64,000 nucleotides of DNA. Origin: an uncultured Luminiphilus sp. (GTDB lineage: Bacteria > Pseudomonadota > Gammaproteobacteria > Pseudomonadales > Halieaceae). The notes under the pieces are model-generated. The model did not search any database. It saw nothing but the letters and a program-made list of their open reading frames with translations, and was not told the origin of the DNA. Position 1 is the stretch's first letter. The number at the start of each line of letters is the position of its first letter. The translations under genes and the position numbers were made by a program. Of the stretch, positions 8,025-16,437 are shown piece by piece. Location: the NCBI GenBank assembly GCA_938084055.1, contig CALKDK010000010.1, positions 124,001 through 188,000 of the forward strand, in the 5' to 3' direction.

Positions 8025-8899
8025 GTGATGACGACAGCCAACCGGCAGAAGAGCGGGATATCGTTACCTATTCGGCGGCGGATGGTATCGCGTGGATTGC
8101 CATGAACCGTCCGAAATATAACAACGCGCAGAATGGTCGCATGACCTACGAACTTGACGGGGCATTCAAGCGTGCTGTGGCCGACGATGAGGTCAAGGTT
8201 ATTGTGCTTCGGGGGGAGGGGAAGCATTTTTCGGCAGGACACGACATCGGGACTCCGGGACGCGATGTCCACCTCAGCCAGGATCGGGTCTCCATGTGGT
8301 ATGACCACGCCAATAAAGAGGGTGGGGAATTTCTGTATGTCCGCGAGGCTGAGGCCTACCTCGGCATGTGCCGGCGTTGGCGGGACATTCCCAAGCCGAC
8401 CATTGCAGCCGTGCAGGGAGCCTGCATTGCAGGAGGGCTGATGCTGGCCTGGATATGCGACCTGATTGTGGCCACTGACGATGCGTATTTTTCAGACCCG
8501 GTAGTGCGCATGGGTATCCCGGGGGTTGAATATTTTGCCCACCCCTATGAACTGAATCCCCGTATCGCCAAGGAATTTCTTTTTACCGGCAATAAAATGG
8601 GGGCGGAGCGGGCCTGGCAGATGGGCATGGTCAACCAGATCAGTAGCCGCGACACGCTCATGGCGGATGTCGCGACCCTGGCAGGCAAAATCGCGTCCAT
8701 GCCAAGGCTTGGCCTGGCTCTGACCAAGCAGGCGATTAACCATGTTGAAGACCTGCAGGGCAAGCGATCAGGTATGGATGCCGCCTTCGCCTGGCACCAT
8801 TTTTCCCACGCCCACAATGATTTAGTGTCGGGTGACAAGTTGGGTGGCTTCGATGCCAAGGCAATGGCTGCCGCGAATAAAAAGCAGGACGAGAGCTGA
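8021..8899 (+). CDS. Enoyl-CoA hydratase/isomerase of the HIP operon (EchA20 role likely)
   Basis: 292 residues, crotonase family: MNRPKYNNAQN near the N-terminus, the oxyanion-hole segments KHFSAGHDIG and VQGACIAGGL, and the C-terminal helix region. Crotonases are usually about 260 residues; here a longer insert (around QDRVSMWYDHANKEGG, after residue 85) accounts for the difference. In the known pathway, EchA20 acts on HIEC-CoA, opening ring D before IpdAB opens ring C. I infer that role from position between ipdB and the acyl-CoA dehydrogenases. Glu-type hydratase residues are not obvious by eye, so exact chemistry is open. Confidence 0.75.
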   Translation: MSDDDSQPAEERDIVTYSAADGIAWIAMNRPKYNNAQNGRMTYELDGAFKRAVADDEVKVIVLRGEGKHFSAGHDIGTPGRDVHLSQDRVSMWYDHANKEGGEFLYVREAEAYLGMCRRWRDIPKPTIAAVQGACIAGGLMLAWICDLIVATDDAYFSDPVVRMGIPGVEYFAHPYELNPRIAKEFLFTGNKMGAERAWQMGMVNQISSRDTLMADVATLAGKIASMPRLGLALTKQAINHVEDLQGKRSGMDAAFAWHHFSHAHNDLVSGDKLGGFDAKAMAAANKKQDES

Positions 8900-8901
8900 C
8901 G

Positions 8902-10068
8902 ATGGACCTCCGCTATACCGATGAGCAACTCGTCTTTCGTGAGGAGGTGCGCCAGTGGCTGGTACAGCACGTGCCTGCGAAGCCACTCCCATCCTTTGAT
9001 ACGGCCGAGGGTTTTGAAGCCCATCGACAGTGGGAGCGCACCCTGTCCAAGGGCAATTGGGGCATGGTGACCTGGCCTGAGGCCTACGGTGGGCGCGGCT
9101 GCGACTTGATCCAGTGGTTGATTTTTGAGGAGGAGTACTACCGGGCTGGCGCGCCACTGCGGGTCAATCAGAACGGTATATTTTTACTCGGTCCCACGCT
9201 TATGGAGTATGGAACCGAAGCACAAAAAGCGCGGTTTATCCCGGCCATGGCACAGGGAGAGGAGATTTGGGCCCAGGGTTGGTCGGAGCCCAATGCCGGG
9301 TCGGATATGGCGGCTATTCGCTGCAGCGCTGTCAGGGACGGTGATGAGTTCATCATCAATGGCCAGAAAATCTGGTCTACCCGCGCTGTTTATGCCGACT
9401 GGGTATTTGGGCTGTTCCGCAGCGATCCTGACTCAGAGCGACATCACGGGCTCTCCAAGATCCTCGTACCCCTGGACGCCGAGGGCATTACCGTCCGCCC
9501 GATCTCCCAGCTCAATGGGTTGCCCGGGTTTGCTGAAATTTTCTTCGACGATGTCCGCGTTCCTGCGTTCAATCTTCTGGGTGGCGAAGGTGAGGGTTGG
9601 CGTATTGCCATGGCTACAGCAGGATTTGAGCGCGGCCTCATGCTGCGCAGTCCGGCCCGCTTTCAGCAGGCATCGAAACGCCTGGTGGAGCTTTACCGGT
9701 CGCGGCAGCACGAGGTGCTGGATCCCTTTGTGGAGGAGTCGGTACTGCGCTGTTATATGGATGCAGAGGCCTATGCGCTGTCCACCTACCAGACTGCATC
9801 CTTATTGTGCAACGGCGGCAGTATTGGCCCGGAGGCCAGCTGCAACAAAATATTTTGGTCAGAGCTCGATCTGCTGATACACGAAACGGCCATGACCCTG
9901 CTGGGTGCCCGGGCAGAGATTGAACCCGAGACAGACAAAGATGTCGCTGAACTGGGGATGTGGCTCGATGGCTTCCTGTTCGCACAGTCGGGTCCCATTT
10001 ATGCCGGGACCAACGAAATCCAACGCAACATCATAGCGGAACGCATGCTGGGCATGCCCCGTAAATAG
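8902..10068 (+). CDS. Acyl-CoA dehydrogenase, catalytic-type subunit (FadE31-33 group)
   Basis: 388 residues with full acyl-CoA dehydrogenase architecture: N-terminal helical domain, the FAD-contacting segment WSEPNAGSD (about 127-135), a beta domain, and the C-terminal IYAGTNEIQRNIIAERMLG. The position of the MCAD-type catalytic Glu (YEGT) is Ala here, but a Glu at about 243 (GFERG) matches the helix-G catalytic Glu of the isovaleryl-CoA dehydrogenase type. Starts two bases after the hydratase stop and is followed by a shorter relative lacking both glutamates, so the pair may form an alpha2beta2 enzyme. The substrate is probably a late ring-C/D CoA ester. Confidence 0.82.
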   Translation: MDLRYTDEQLVFREEVRQWLVQHVPAKPLPSFDTAEGFEAHRQWERTLSKGNWGMVTWPEAYGGRGCDLIQWLIFEEEYYRAGAPLRVNQNGIFLLGPTLMEYGTEAQKARFIPAMAQGEEIWAQGWSEPNAGSDMAAIRCSAVRDGDEFIINGQKIWSTRAVYADWVFGLFRSDPDSERHHGLSKILVPLDAEGITVRPISQLNGLPGFAEIFFDDVRVPAFNLLGGEGEGWRIAMATAGFERGLMLRSPARFQQASKRLVELYRSRQHEVLDPFVEESVLRCYMDAEAYALSTYQTASLLCNGGSIGPEASCNKIFWSELDLLIHETAMTLLGARAEIEPETDKDVAELGMWLDGFLFAQSGPIYAGTNEIQRNIIAERMLGMPRK

Positions 10069-10080
10069 GGACCATCAGTC

Positions 10081-11190
10081 ATGGATGCTACCTTCACAGA
10101 TGACCAGAGGGCTTTCGCAGAGGCCACCCGCGCGGTGTTGTTGGGAGAGGTGACCGCGGATCGCATTCGAGCGCGGTGGCAGACCCCCACGGGGCAGGAC
10201 CCGACGCTTCTGGATGAGCTACAGGCGCTTGGTTTGAATGGCATGTTGGTGCCCGAGGCGTTGGGTGGTCTCGGTCTGGGGGAGACAGACTTCGTACTGA
10301 TGGCCCAGGCCTGTGGTCATGTGGCTCTTCCCGAGCCGGTAGTTGAGCAGGCCATGGTCGCAGTGCCCTTGCTGGTGGATAGCCTCGAACGGGGTTTGGG
10401 CGATGGCTCGGTGCAGACGGTGCTGGACGGTGTTCAGCAGGGCGCCACGCGTGTCGCGGTTGGTCATCCTATCAATGCGGTGATCAATTTTGCCGCCGGC
10501 GCCGATTGGTTCCTGCTCGGTGCCGGTGAGGGACTGTATCTGGTTCCTGTCGATCAGGTGGCGGTTGCACCGCGGAGAAGTATGGATCCATCCCGGCGCA
10601 TTGCTGAGGTCGATTTCGATGAAGGCGAAGATTTCTGCTTGGCACGGGGGGATGCGGGTGCTGAACTTTGGCGTGCGACCCTGAATCGTGGCGCGCTGGC
10701 CAATGCCGCACAACTGGTCGGCCTGGCAGAAAGTATGGTGGAGCAGGCGGTCCGCTACACGCAGGAGCGTCACCAATTTGGTCGGGCAGTCGGCGCGAAT
10801 CAGGCTGTAAAACACCTCCTGGCTGATGTGGCAGTTCAGATTGAATATGCTAAACCTGTGGTTTACAGGGCGGCTTACGCTGTTGAGGTTTCTCCAGGCC
10901 GGGCCGATTTTGCTGTGTCCCACGCAAAGATCGCAGCCACCCGCGCGGCTAAGCTGGCTGCACGCCACTGTATACAGGCGCACGGAGCCATGGGTTACAC
11001 CTGGGAGTGTGATTTGCAAATCTGGGTCAAGCGGAGCTGGGCACTGGCTCGGGAGTGGGGCGATGACGGATTTCATAAAAATCGTATCCATGAATGGCTG
11101 CTGCGGCCGAAGGCTTTACTGGGTCCCGACTTTACCTTTGGCCGACATTCCATCGCGGAAGCCCATAACGCTGAAGAGGAGAGGGTATGA
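10081..11190 (+). CDS. Acyl-CoA dehydrogenase, probable non-catalytic partner subunit
   Basis: 369 residues, an acyl-CoA dehydrogenase with a reduced middle domain. The C-terminal helical part is clear (QERHQFGRAVGANQAVKHLLAD, HGAMGYTWE). Neither catalytic-Glu position seems filled: the helix-G region reads TLNRGALANAAQLVG (about 200-214) and there is no YEGT-type motif near the end. Steroid-degradation FadE enzymes are known to form heterotetramers in which one subunit carries the active-site base; this gene fits the other subunit, paired with the gene just upstream (12 bases away). Ends in an ATGA overlap with the thiolase. Confidence 0.8.
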   Translation: MDATFTDDQRAFAEATRAVLLGEVTADRIRARWQTPTGQDPTLLDELQALGLNGMLVPEALGGLGLGETDFVLMAQACGHVALPEPVVEQAMVAVPLLVDSLERGLGDGSVQTVLDGVQQGATRVAVGHPINAVINFAAGADWFLLGAGEGLYLVPVDQVAVAPRRSMDPSRRIAEVDFDEGEDFCLARGDAGAELWRATLNRGALANAAQLVGLAESMVEQAVRYTQERHQFGRAVGANQAVKHLLADVAVQIEYAKPVVYRAAYAVEVSPGRADFAVSHAKIAATRAAKLAARHCIQAHGAMGYTWECDLQIWVKRSWALAREWGDDGFHKNRIHEWLLRPKALLGPDFTFGRHSIAEAHNAEEERV

Positions 11191-12344
11191 AACAACGCGC
11201 TGAGGCGTACCTGGTGGACGCCGTCAGGACTCCCACCGGGCGTCGGCGGGGCAGCTTGGCCCGTGTGCATGGTGCCGATCTGGGGGCTGTGGTGCTCAAG
11301 GCCCTGGTGGAGCGTAATGACATCCCCGAAGTTGACTACGACGATGTGATTTTCGGTTGTGTTGACACCGTCGGCCCCCTGGCTGGTGATATAGCGCGCA
11401 CATGCTGGCTGGCAGCCGGGTTGAGCGATGAGGTGCCGGGCACGACGATTGATCGCCAATGTGGATCGTCACAGCAGTCCGTGCACTTTGCCGCGCAGGC
11501 TGTGATGTCCGGAACCATGGATGTGGTCATTGCCGGTGGTGTCCAGACCATGAGTTCAATTCCGATATCCTCGGCGATGCTGGCGGGGCAGGCCCTTGGC
11601 TTTAACGACCCCTTCAGTGGCAGCGAGGGCTGGGTTGCCCGCTATGGGGATGGTCTGGTTACCCAGTTTCGTTCCGCCCAGATGATCGCCGATAAATGGG
11701 AGCTGTCCCGCGAAGCCATGGAAAGTTTTTCCCTCGAGTCCCACCGACGCGCCCGTGCCGCCACGGATGCCGGTTTTTTTGAGCGCGAGATACTGCCGTA
11801 TTGCGGTTTGACATCAGATGAAACCATCCGTGACACGTCATTGGAAGCGATGGCTCAACTTGAGCCACTGCAGGCAGGCGGATCAATTACCGCCGCTGTA
11901 TCGAGCCAGACCTGTGACGGCGCCTCTGCCGTGTTGGTGGTTTCAGAAGAGGCCCTGAAACGGTACAACCTGACACCCCGTGCCCGCGTCGCGCATATGA
12001 CGGTGCGCGGCGAGGATCCGATCTGGATGCTGACGGCGCCCATTTCCGCCACGGCAAGGGCCGTTGAACGATCGGGCATTGGGCTCGCTGACATAGATCT
12101 TGTGGAAATAAACGAGGCGTTTGCACCTGTACCCATGGCTTGGTTGGCGGAGACGGGTTATCCCCACGAGCAGATCAACGTAAACGGTGGTGCTATTGCG
12201 CTCGGACACCCATTGGGTGCCACTGGCACCAAGTTGATGACGACGTTGCTCCATGAAATGGAGCGGCGTGGGGTTCGCTATGGACTGCAGACCATGTGCG
12301 AGGGGGGCGGTCAGGCGAACGTCACCATCCTTGAGCGTCTGTAG
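11187..12344 (+). CDS. fadA6: Thiolase (acetyl-CoA acyltransferase), FadA6-like
   Basis: 385 residues, a full thiolase. The nucleophilic cysteine is in RQCGSSQQS (Cys92), the catalytic histidine in GHPLGATG (His341), and the second cysteine in MCEGGG (Cys371). A thiolase is needed to release acetyl-CoA during C/D-ring beta-oxidation; FadA6 does this in the KstR2-controlled pathway. The start ATG overlaps the upstream stop, implying coupled translation. A generic degradative thiolase cannot be excluded on sequence alone; the symbol rests on context. Confidence 0.83.
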   Translation: MKQRAEAYLVDAVRTPTGRRRGSLARVHGADLGAVVLKALVERNDIPEVDYDDVIFGCVDTVGPLAGDIARTCWLAAGLSDEVPGTTIDRQCGSSQQSVHFAAQAVMSGTMDVVIAGGVQTMSSIPISSAMLAGQALGFNDPFSGSEGWVARYGDGLVTQFRSAQMIADKWELSREAMESFSLESHRRARAATDAGFFEREILPYCGLTSDETIRDTSLEAMAQLEPLQAGGSITAAVSSQTCDGASAVLVVSEEALKRYNLTPRARVAHMTVRGEDPIWMLTAPISATARAVERSGIGLADIDLVEINEAFAPVPMAWLAETGYPHEQINVNGGAIALGHPLGATGTKLMTTLLHEMERRGVRYGLQTMCEGGGQANVTILERL

Positions 12345-12353
12345 GAGTTGCTG

Positions 12354-13241
12354 ATGTCCGGAATATGCGCTGAGCGTGTGGTAATCGTGACAGGGGCGGG
12401 GGGCGGTCTCGGTGCGGCCCACGCCCGCACGCTGGCGGCCGAAGGCGCTGCGGTCCTTGTTAACGATATAAATACCGATGCGGCCCAGGCCGTCGTGGCT
12501 GATATCGAGAGCCGGGGTGGTCGCGCGGTGGTCAATGAATCTGATATTACCGATTACGAAAGTTCCGGTCGTGCCATCCAGCAGGCACTCGCGACCTTCG
12601 GTGATCTACACGCCGTGGTCAACAACGCGGGCAACAATCGCGATCGCATGTTTGCCTCAATGAGTGAAGCCGACTGGGATGCGGTGATGGCTGTCCATCT
12701 GAAAGGGCATTTCTGCCTGGCCAGCCACGCCGTACAGTACTGGCGGCATCAGGCCAAGTCGGGCAAGACCGTCAGCGGCCGGTTGGTGAACACCACTTCC
12801 GGGGCAGGCCTGCAGGGTTCGGTGGGGCAGTCCAACTACGCGGCGGCGAAAGCGGGTATCGCGGCACTGACGCTTAACCAGGCCGCTGAGCTTGGTCGCT
12901 ACGGGGTGACTGCCAATGCAATTTGCCCGGTTGCGAGAACCGGTATGACAACCGCAGTACCCGAAATGGCCGCCCGTATGGCGCCGCCAGAGGACGGCAG
13001 TTTCGACCATTTTGCGCCGGAAAACGTGTCGTCGGTGGTGGCCTGGCTGTGCTCGGAGCTCAGTGGCCACGTGACGGGCAAGGTTGTTGAGGCCGAGGGC
13101 GGTCGAATTGCAATTGCCGACGGTTGGCGCAGCACAGCGGGTGTCGATGCGGGGACGCGTTGGGCACCGCGGGATGTGGGTGAGGCTTTTGCTACCCTTT
13201 TGCGCGACGAGGTGCCGGCACAACAGGTCTGGGGTAGCTGA
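12354..13241 (+). CDS. Short-chain dehydrogenase/reductase of the HIP operon
   Basis: 295 residues from the ATG at 12354, chosen because AGGAG (12343-12347) lies seven bases upstream; two codons earlier a TTG is also in frame. Classical SDR: cofactor motif GAGGGLG (about 14-20), NNAG near 90-93, and the catalytic Ser149, Tyr162 and Lys166 (NYAAAKAG). It is longer than the usual 250 residues, with a C-terminal extension of about 45, resembling the multifunctional-enzyme-type-2-like SDRs such as Rv3548c of the mycobacterial KstR2 regulon. It probably oxidises a hydroxyacyl-CoA of the ring-C/D pathway. The precise step is unknown. Confidence 0.78.
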   Translation: MSGICAERVVIVTGAGGGLGAAHARTLAAEGAAVLVNDINTDAAQAVVADIESRGGRAVVNESDITDYESSGRAIQQALATFGDLHAVVNNAGNNRDRMFASMSEADWDAVMAVHLKGHFCLASHAVQYWRHQAKSGKTVSGRLVNTTSGAGLQGSVGQSNYAAAKAGIAALTLNQAAELGRYGVTANAICPVARTGMTTAVPEMAARMAPPEDGSFDHFAPENVSSVVAWLCSELSGHVTGKVVEAEGGRIAIADGWRSTAGVDAGTRWAPRDVGEAFATLLRDEVPAQQVWGS

Positions 13242-13251
13242 GGGTGCCGGG

Positions 13252-14403
13252 TTGAAGTTCAGTTTTACAGATGAACAACTCATGTTGCGTGAATCTGCCG
13301 AGGGATTTCTGTCGGAATACGCAACGAGCGCTGCGGTGCGACAGGCGATGGCGTCCCCATCGGGCACAGACGAGGCGCTCTGGCAGCGCCTCGCTGGAGA
13401 AATGTACTGGCCGGCCATTGTGGTTCCAGAGGACTGCGGTGGTTTGGGCCTTGGTATGGTTGAAGCCATCATCGTTCTCGAGCAACTCGGTCGCCGCCTG
13501 GCGCCAGCCCCACTCCTGGCGTGTACCCAAAGTGTGCTGGCACTGCGTACAGTTGCGGAAAACCCCGGGGCGCGTGCGCTTCTTTCACAGCTCGCGCAGG
13601 GGCAAATCATTTCTCTGGCGCACACCGCTGCCCGGCCCCACTGGGGTCTGGAGGGTATGGCGGTGAGTGCGGTTCAGCAGGGCCAACACTGGCGACTGGC
13701 CGGTGAGGCGCGGTTTGTGCCCGCTGGCGATAACGCGGGGACGTTGCTGGTGGCGGCGCGAATTGGATCGGGCTGCGGCCTGTTCAAACTCTCCCCCGGC
13801 GAGTCAGGGCTGACGGTAACAAAGTCACCCACCCTCGATCAGACCCGCCCGATGGCAACGCTGCAACTGTCCGGTGTGGAAATTTCCGAGGCGGACTGCC
13901 TGAGCGAGTGCTGGAGCAGCCAGCTCGACACGGTGCTCAATCTGACCCGCGTGCTGGTGGGCGCTGAACAGGTGGGTTGTGCCCAGGCCAGCCTGGATCA
14001 GAGCGTGGCGTACGTGGGCGAGCGTGTGCAGTTTGGGCGCACGATTGCGTCGTATCAGGCGATCAAACACAAAGCAGCGGATATGATGCTGAAAGTGGAA
14101 TCTGCCCGGTCCTTACTGTGTTATGCCGCGTGTGTAGGCGATGAGTGGTTGCAGGGTAGTGCCAGTGCGCAGGAGCTGACTGAGGCGGCCGCCATGCTGG
14201 CCTCGTCTGCAGGTGACGCGGCATTTTTCTGCGCCGGCACCGGTATTCAGCTGCACGGTGGCGTAGGTATCACTGAGGAATACGATATTCAGCTGTTCTT
14301 CAAGCGTGCACGCGCCATGGAGTCCTATTTGGGTCGGCCTGACGAGCATCGTGAAGTCATAGCCGGTCTGCTGCTCGACAAGGTGGATAGTGATGCAGCT
14401 TAG
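13252..14403 (+). CDS. Acyl-CoA dehydrogenase, probable non-catalytic partner of the FadE30-like enzyme
   Basis: 383 residues from a TTG at 13252, seven bases after GAGGG and ten bases after the SDR stop; the long upstream extension of the frame overlaps the SDR and is rejected. The reading MKFSFTDEQLMLRES is a typical acyl-CoA dehydrogenase N-terminus. The C-terminal part has ERVQFGRTIASYQAIKHKAAD and LHGGVGITEEYD, but the helix-G region (LNLTRVLVGAEQVG) lacks the catalytic Glu and no YEGT-type motif follows. It overlaps the next, catalytic, dehydrogenase by 11 bases, so the two probably form one heteromeric enzyme. Confidence 0.79.
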   Translation: MKFSFTDEQLMLRESAEGFLSEYATSAAVRQAMASPSGTDEALWQRLAGEMYWPAIVVPEDCGGLGLGMVEAIIVLEQLGRRLAPAPLLACTQSVLALRTVAENPGARALLSQLAQGQIISLAHTAARPHWGLEGMAVSAVQQGQHWRLAGEARFVPAGDNAGTLLVAARIGSGCGLFKLSPGESGLTVTKSPTLDQTRPMATLQLSGVEISEADCLSECWSSQLDTVLNLTRVLVGAEQVGCAQASLDQSVAYVGERVQFGRTIASYQAIKHKAADMMLKVESARSLLCYAACVGDEWLQGSASAQELTEAAAMLASSAGDAAFFCAGTGIQLHGGVGITEEYDIQLFFKRARAMESYLGRPDEHREVIAGLLLDKVDSDAA

Positions 14404-15586
14404 ATTCACTGAAGCCGACGAGCATTTTCGTGCCCAGGTCGCCGATTGGTTGTCAGACAACCTGAGCGGAGAATTTTCTGCAATCCGTCATCGGGGTGGT
14501 CCCGGTGATGAGCATGTCTACCTTACGGAGCGTAAGGCGTGGGAACAACGACTGGCCGATGGGGGTTGGACCTGCATCGGTTGGCCAGAAGCCTGGGGGG
14601 GCAGAGACGCCACCATCGAGCAGCAGGTTATTTTCAACGAAGAGTATGCCCGGGCCGGTGGCCCGGGACGTGTCGGGCACATCGGTGAGACATTGACCGG
14701 CCCCACACTGCTTGCCTTTGGTTCAGAGGTGCAGAAAGAACGCTACCTGCCCGGTATTCGCAACGGCAAGGAGCTCTGGTGCCAGGGTTATTCTGAGCCA
14801 GGAGCCGGCTCCGATTTGGCGGCGGTGAGGACACGGGCAGCGTTCCATGAGGCTTCCGGACAATGGCAAATCACCGGTCAGAAAGTGTGGACGTCCCTGG
14901 CCCATGAGTCTGATTACGTGTTCGTGCTGGCGCGCACAGACCCCGCCGAAACAACCCATAGGGGATTGGGGTTTTTTTTGGTGCCAATGGCCCAGCCGGG
15001 CGTAACGATTCGTCCTATTAAGCAGTTAACGGGCACCGCAGAATTCAATGAGGTATTTTTTGATGGTGCCTTGTGCGCCGCTGATGACATCGTGGGTGAG
15101 CCGGGGGACGGCTGGAAAGTCGCGATGGGATTGCTGGGTTTTGAGCGGGGGGTCTCGACTCTGGGGCAGCAAATGCTGTTTCAGACCGAGCTCGACGAGA
15201 TCGTGCGCATAGCGAAGGCCAATGGGTCCGCACGTGACCCGGCGCTGCGACAGCGTATTGCCGAGGCCCACATTGGACTGCGTACCCTGCGCTACAACAG
15301 CCTGCGGATGCTCTCGGGTGGCGACGACGGCAGTCTCAGCCGCGAGGCCATGATTTACAAGCTCTGCTGGTCGAGCTGGCATCGTAATCTGGGTAAGCTG
15401 GCCATGGATGTGCTGGGTCCAGATGCTGAACTTCTGGATGGTGAACCCTACGCGCTCAATCGTTTGCAATCGCTGTTTCTGTTTACCCGAGCCGATACGA
15501 TCTATGGCGGCACGAACCAGATTCAGCGCAATATCATCGCTGAGCGAGCGCTGGGCATGCCCCGCGAGCCCCGCGGACAAATCTAG
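14393..15586 (+). CDS. fadE30: Acyl-CoA dehydrogenase, FadE30-like (HIP-CoA dehydrogenase)
   Basis: 397 residues from the ATG at 14393 (a GTG directly before it is also in frame). Segments such as [48 protein letters not shown] and ADTIYGGTNQIQRNIIAERALG closely match what I remember of mycobacterial FadE30, which acts on the CoA ester of 5-OH-HIP at the start of its beta-oxidation. Glu251 in GFERG is the candidate catalytic base. Being directly before ipdF also matches the actinobacterial pairing of fadE30 with ipdF. The match is from memory, not from a search. Confidence 0.83.
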   Translation: MQLRFTEADEHFRAQVADWLSDNLSGEFSAIRHRGGPGDEHVYLTERKAWEQRLADGGWTCIGWPEAWGGRDATIEQQVIFNEEYARAGGPGRVGHIGETLTGPTLLAFGSEVQKERYLPGIRNGKELWCQGYSEPGAGSDLAAVRTRAAFHEASGQWQITGQKVWTSLAHESDYVFVLARTDPAETTHRGLGFFLVPMAQPGVTIRPIKQLTGTAEFNEVFFDGALCAADDIVGEPGDGWKVAMGLLGFERGVSTLGQQMLFQTELDEIVRIAKANGSARDPALRQRIAEAHIGLRTLRYNSLRMLSGGDDGSLSREAMIYKLCWSSWHRNLGKLAMDVLGPDAELLDGEPYALNRLQSLFLFTRADTIYGGTNQIQRNIIAERALGMPREPRGQI

Positions 15587-15595
15587 GAGCGAAGT

Positions 15596-16384
15596 ATGGC
15601 TTTCACGGCACCTCCGTATGTTCCCGGTCACCAGCTTCTGGCCGGAAAATCGGTCCTGATAACGGCAGCCGCCGGCGCGGGCATCGGCTTTGCCGCTGCA
15701 CGGCGTGCCGTGGAAGAGGGGGCCCGTGCCGTCGTCATCAGTGATGTCCATGAGGGTCGACTGGGGCAGGCCGCTGAAACACTGCAAAGCCTGGAGGGCG
15801 ATGCCGCCATTCACGCACAACTGGCTGACGTTACCGATGAAGCTGCCGTACGGCAGCTGGTGATGAACGCCGAACAGAACACCGGTGGTATCGATATCCT
15901 GATTAACAACGCCGGGCTCGGTGGTAGTCGATATCTTGTTGATATGACTGATGAGGAATGGCACCGCGTTATCGATATTACGCTGAACGGGACCATGCGT
16001 ATGACCCGGGCCATGCTGCGGGTGATGCAGCCAAGGGGGTCGGGCGTCATTGTTAACAACGCATCCGTGCTGGGTTGGCGGGCCCAGAAGGAACAGTGTC
16101 ACTATGCGGCGGCCAAGGCCGGCGTGATGGCCCTAACCCGATGTGCCGCCATGGAGGCCGCCGAATTTGGTGTACGGATCAATGCCGTCTCACCGAGCAT
16201 TGCCATGCACGATTTTTTGCGTAAGACCACGCCACCCGAGCTGCTGGAACAGCTGTCGGCGAAGGAGGCGTTTGGTCGAGCTGCCGAGGTCTGGGAGGTT
16301 GCCAATGTCATGGTGTTCCTGGCCTCTGATTACGCCAGCTACATGACCGGCGAGGTGGTTTCAGTTTCTAGTCAGCATTCCTGA
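15596..16384 (+). CDS. ipdF: IpdF-like short-chain dehydrogenase (5-OH-HIC-CoA dehydrogenase)
   Basis: 262 residues, classical SDR with the cofactor motif AAAGAGIG (about 24-31), NNAGLGG, Ser157, Tyr170 and Lys174. The stretch NNASVLGWRAQ, HYAAAKAGVMALTRC and the C-terminal TGEVVSVSSQHS are nearly the same as I recall for mycobacterial IpdF (Rv3559c, also 262 residues), which oxidises the 5-hydroxyl of the C/D-ring intermediate after HIP-CoA dehydrogenation. Same length and unusual tail support orthology rather than generic SDR membership. Lies nine bases downstream of the FadE30-like gene. Confidence 0.84.
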   Translation: MAFTAPPYVPGHQLLAGKSVLITAAAGAGIGFAAARRAVEEGARAVVISDVHEGRLGQAAETLQSLEGDAAIHAQLADVTDEAAVRQLVMNAEQNTGGIDILINNAGLGGSRYLVDMTDEEWHRVIDITLNGTMRMTRAMLRVMQPRGSGVIVNNASVLGWRAQKEQCHYAAAKAGVMALTRCAAMEAAEFGVRINAVSPSIAMHDFLRKTTPPELLEQLSAKEAFGRAAEVWEVANVMVFLASDYASYMTGEVVSVSSQHS

Positions 16385-16437
16385 TATAGAGCAGCGGGCA
16401 GCCATCCAGGGCGGTGGCGCATGAGGGAGATTTAATA

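Noticed and set aside
10219..11091. 290-codon minus-strand frame opposite an acyl-CoA dehydrogenase
   Set aside because: Antisense to a gene with well conserved dehydrogenase motifs in the middle of an operon; the translation is rich in Arg, His and Cys as expected of a shadow frame.
13084..13251. 56-codon N-terminal extension of the acyl-CoA dehydrogenase at 13252
   Set aside because: It lies inside the SDR gene in another frame; the TTG at 13252 gives a standard family N-terminus with a binding site.
15026..16102. 358-codon minus-strand frame across the FadE30-like and ipdF genes
   Set aside because: It spans the junction of two real genes on the other strand and shows no domain; this is typical of GC-rich antisense frames.
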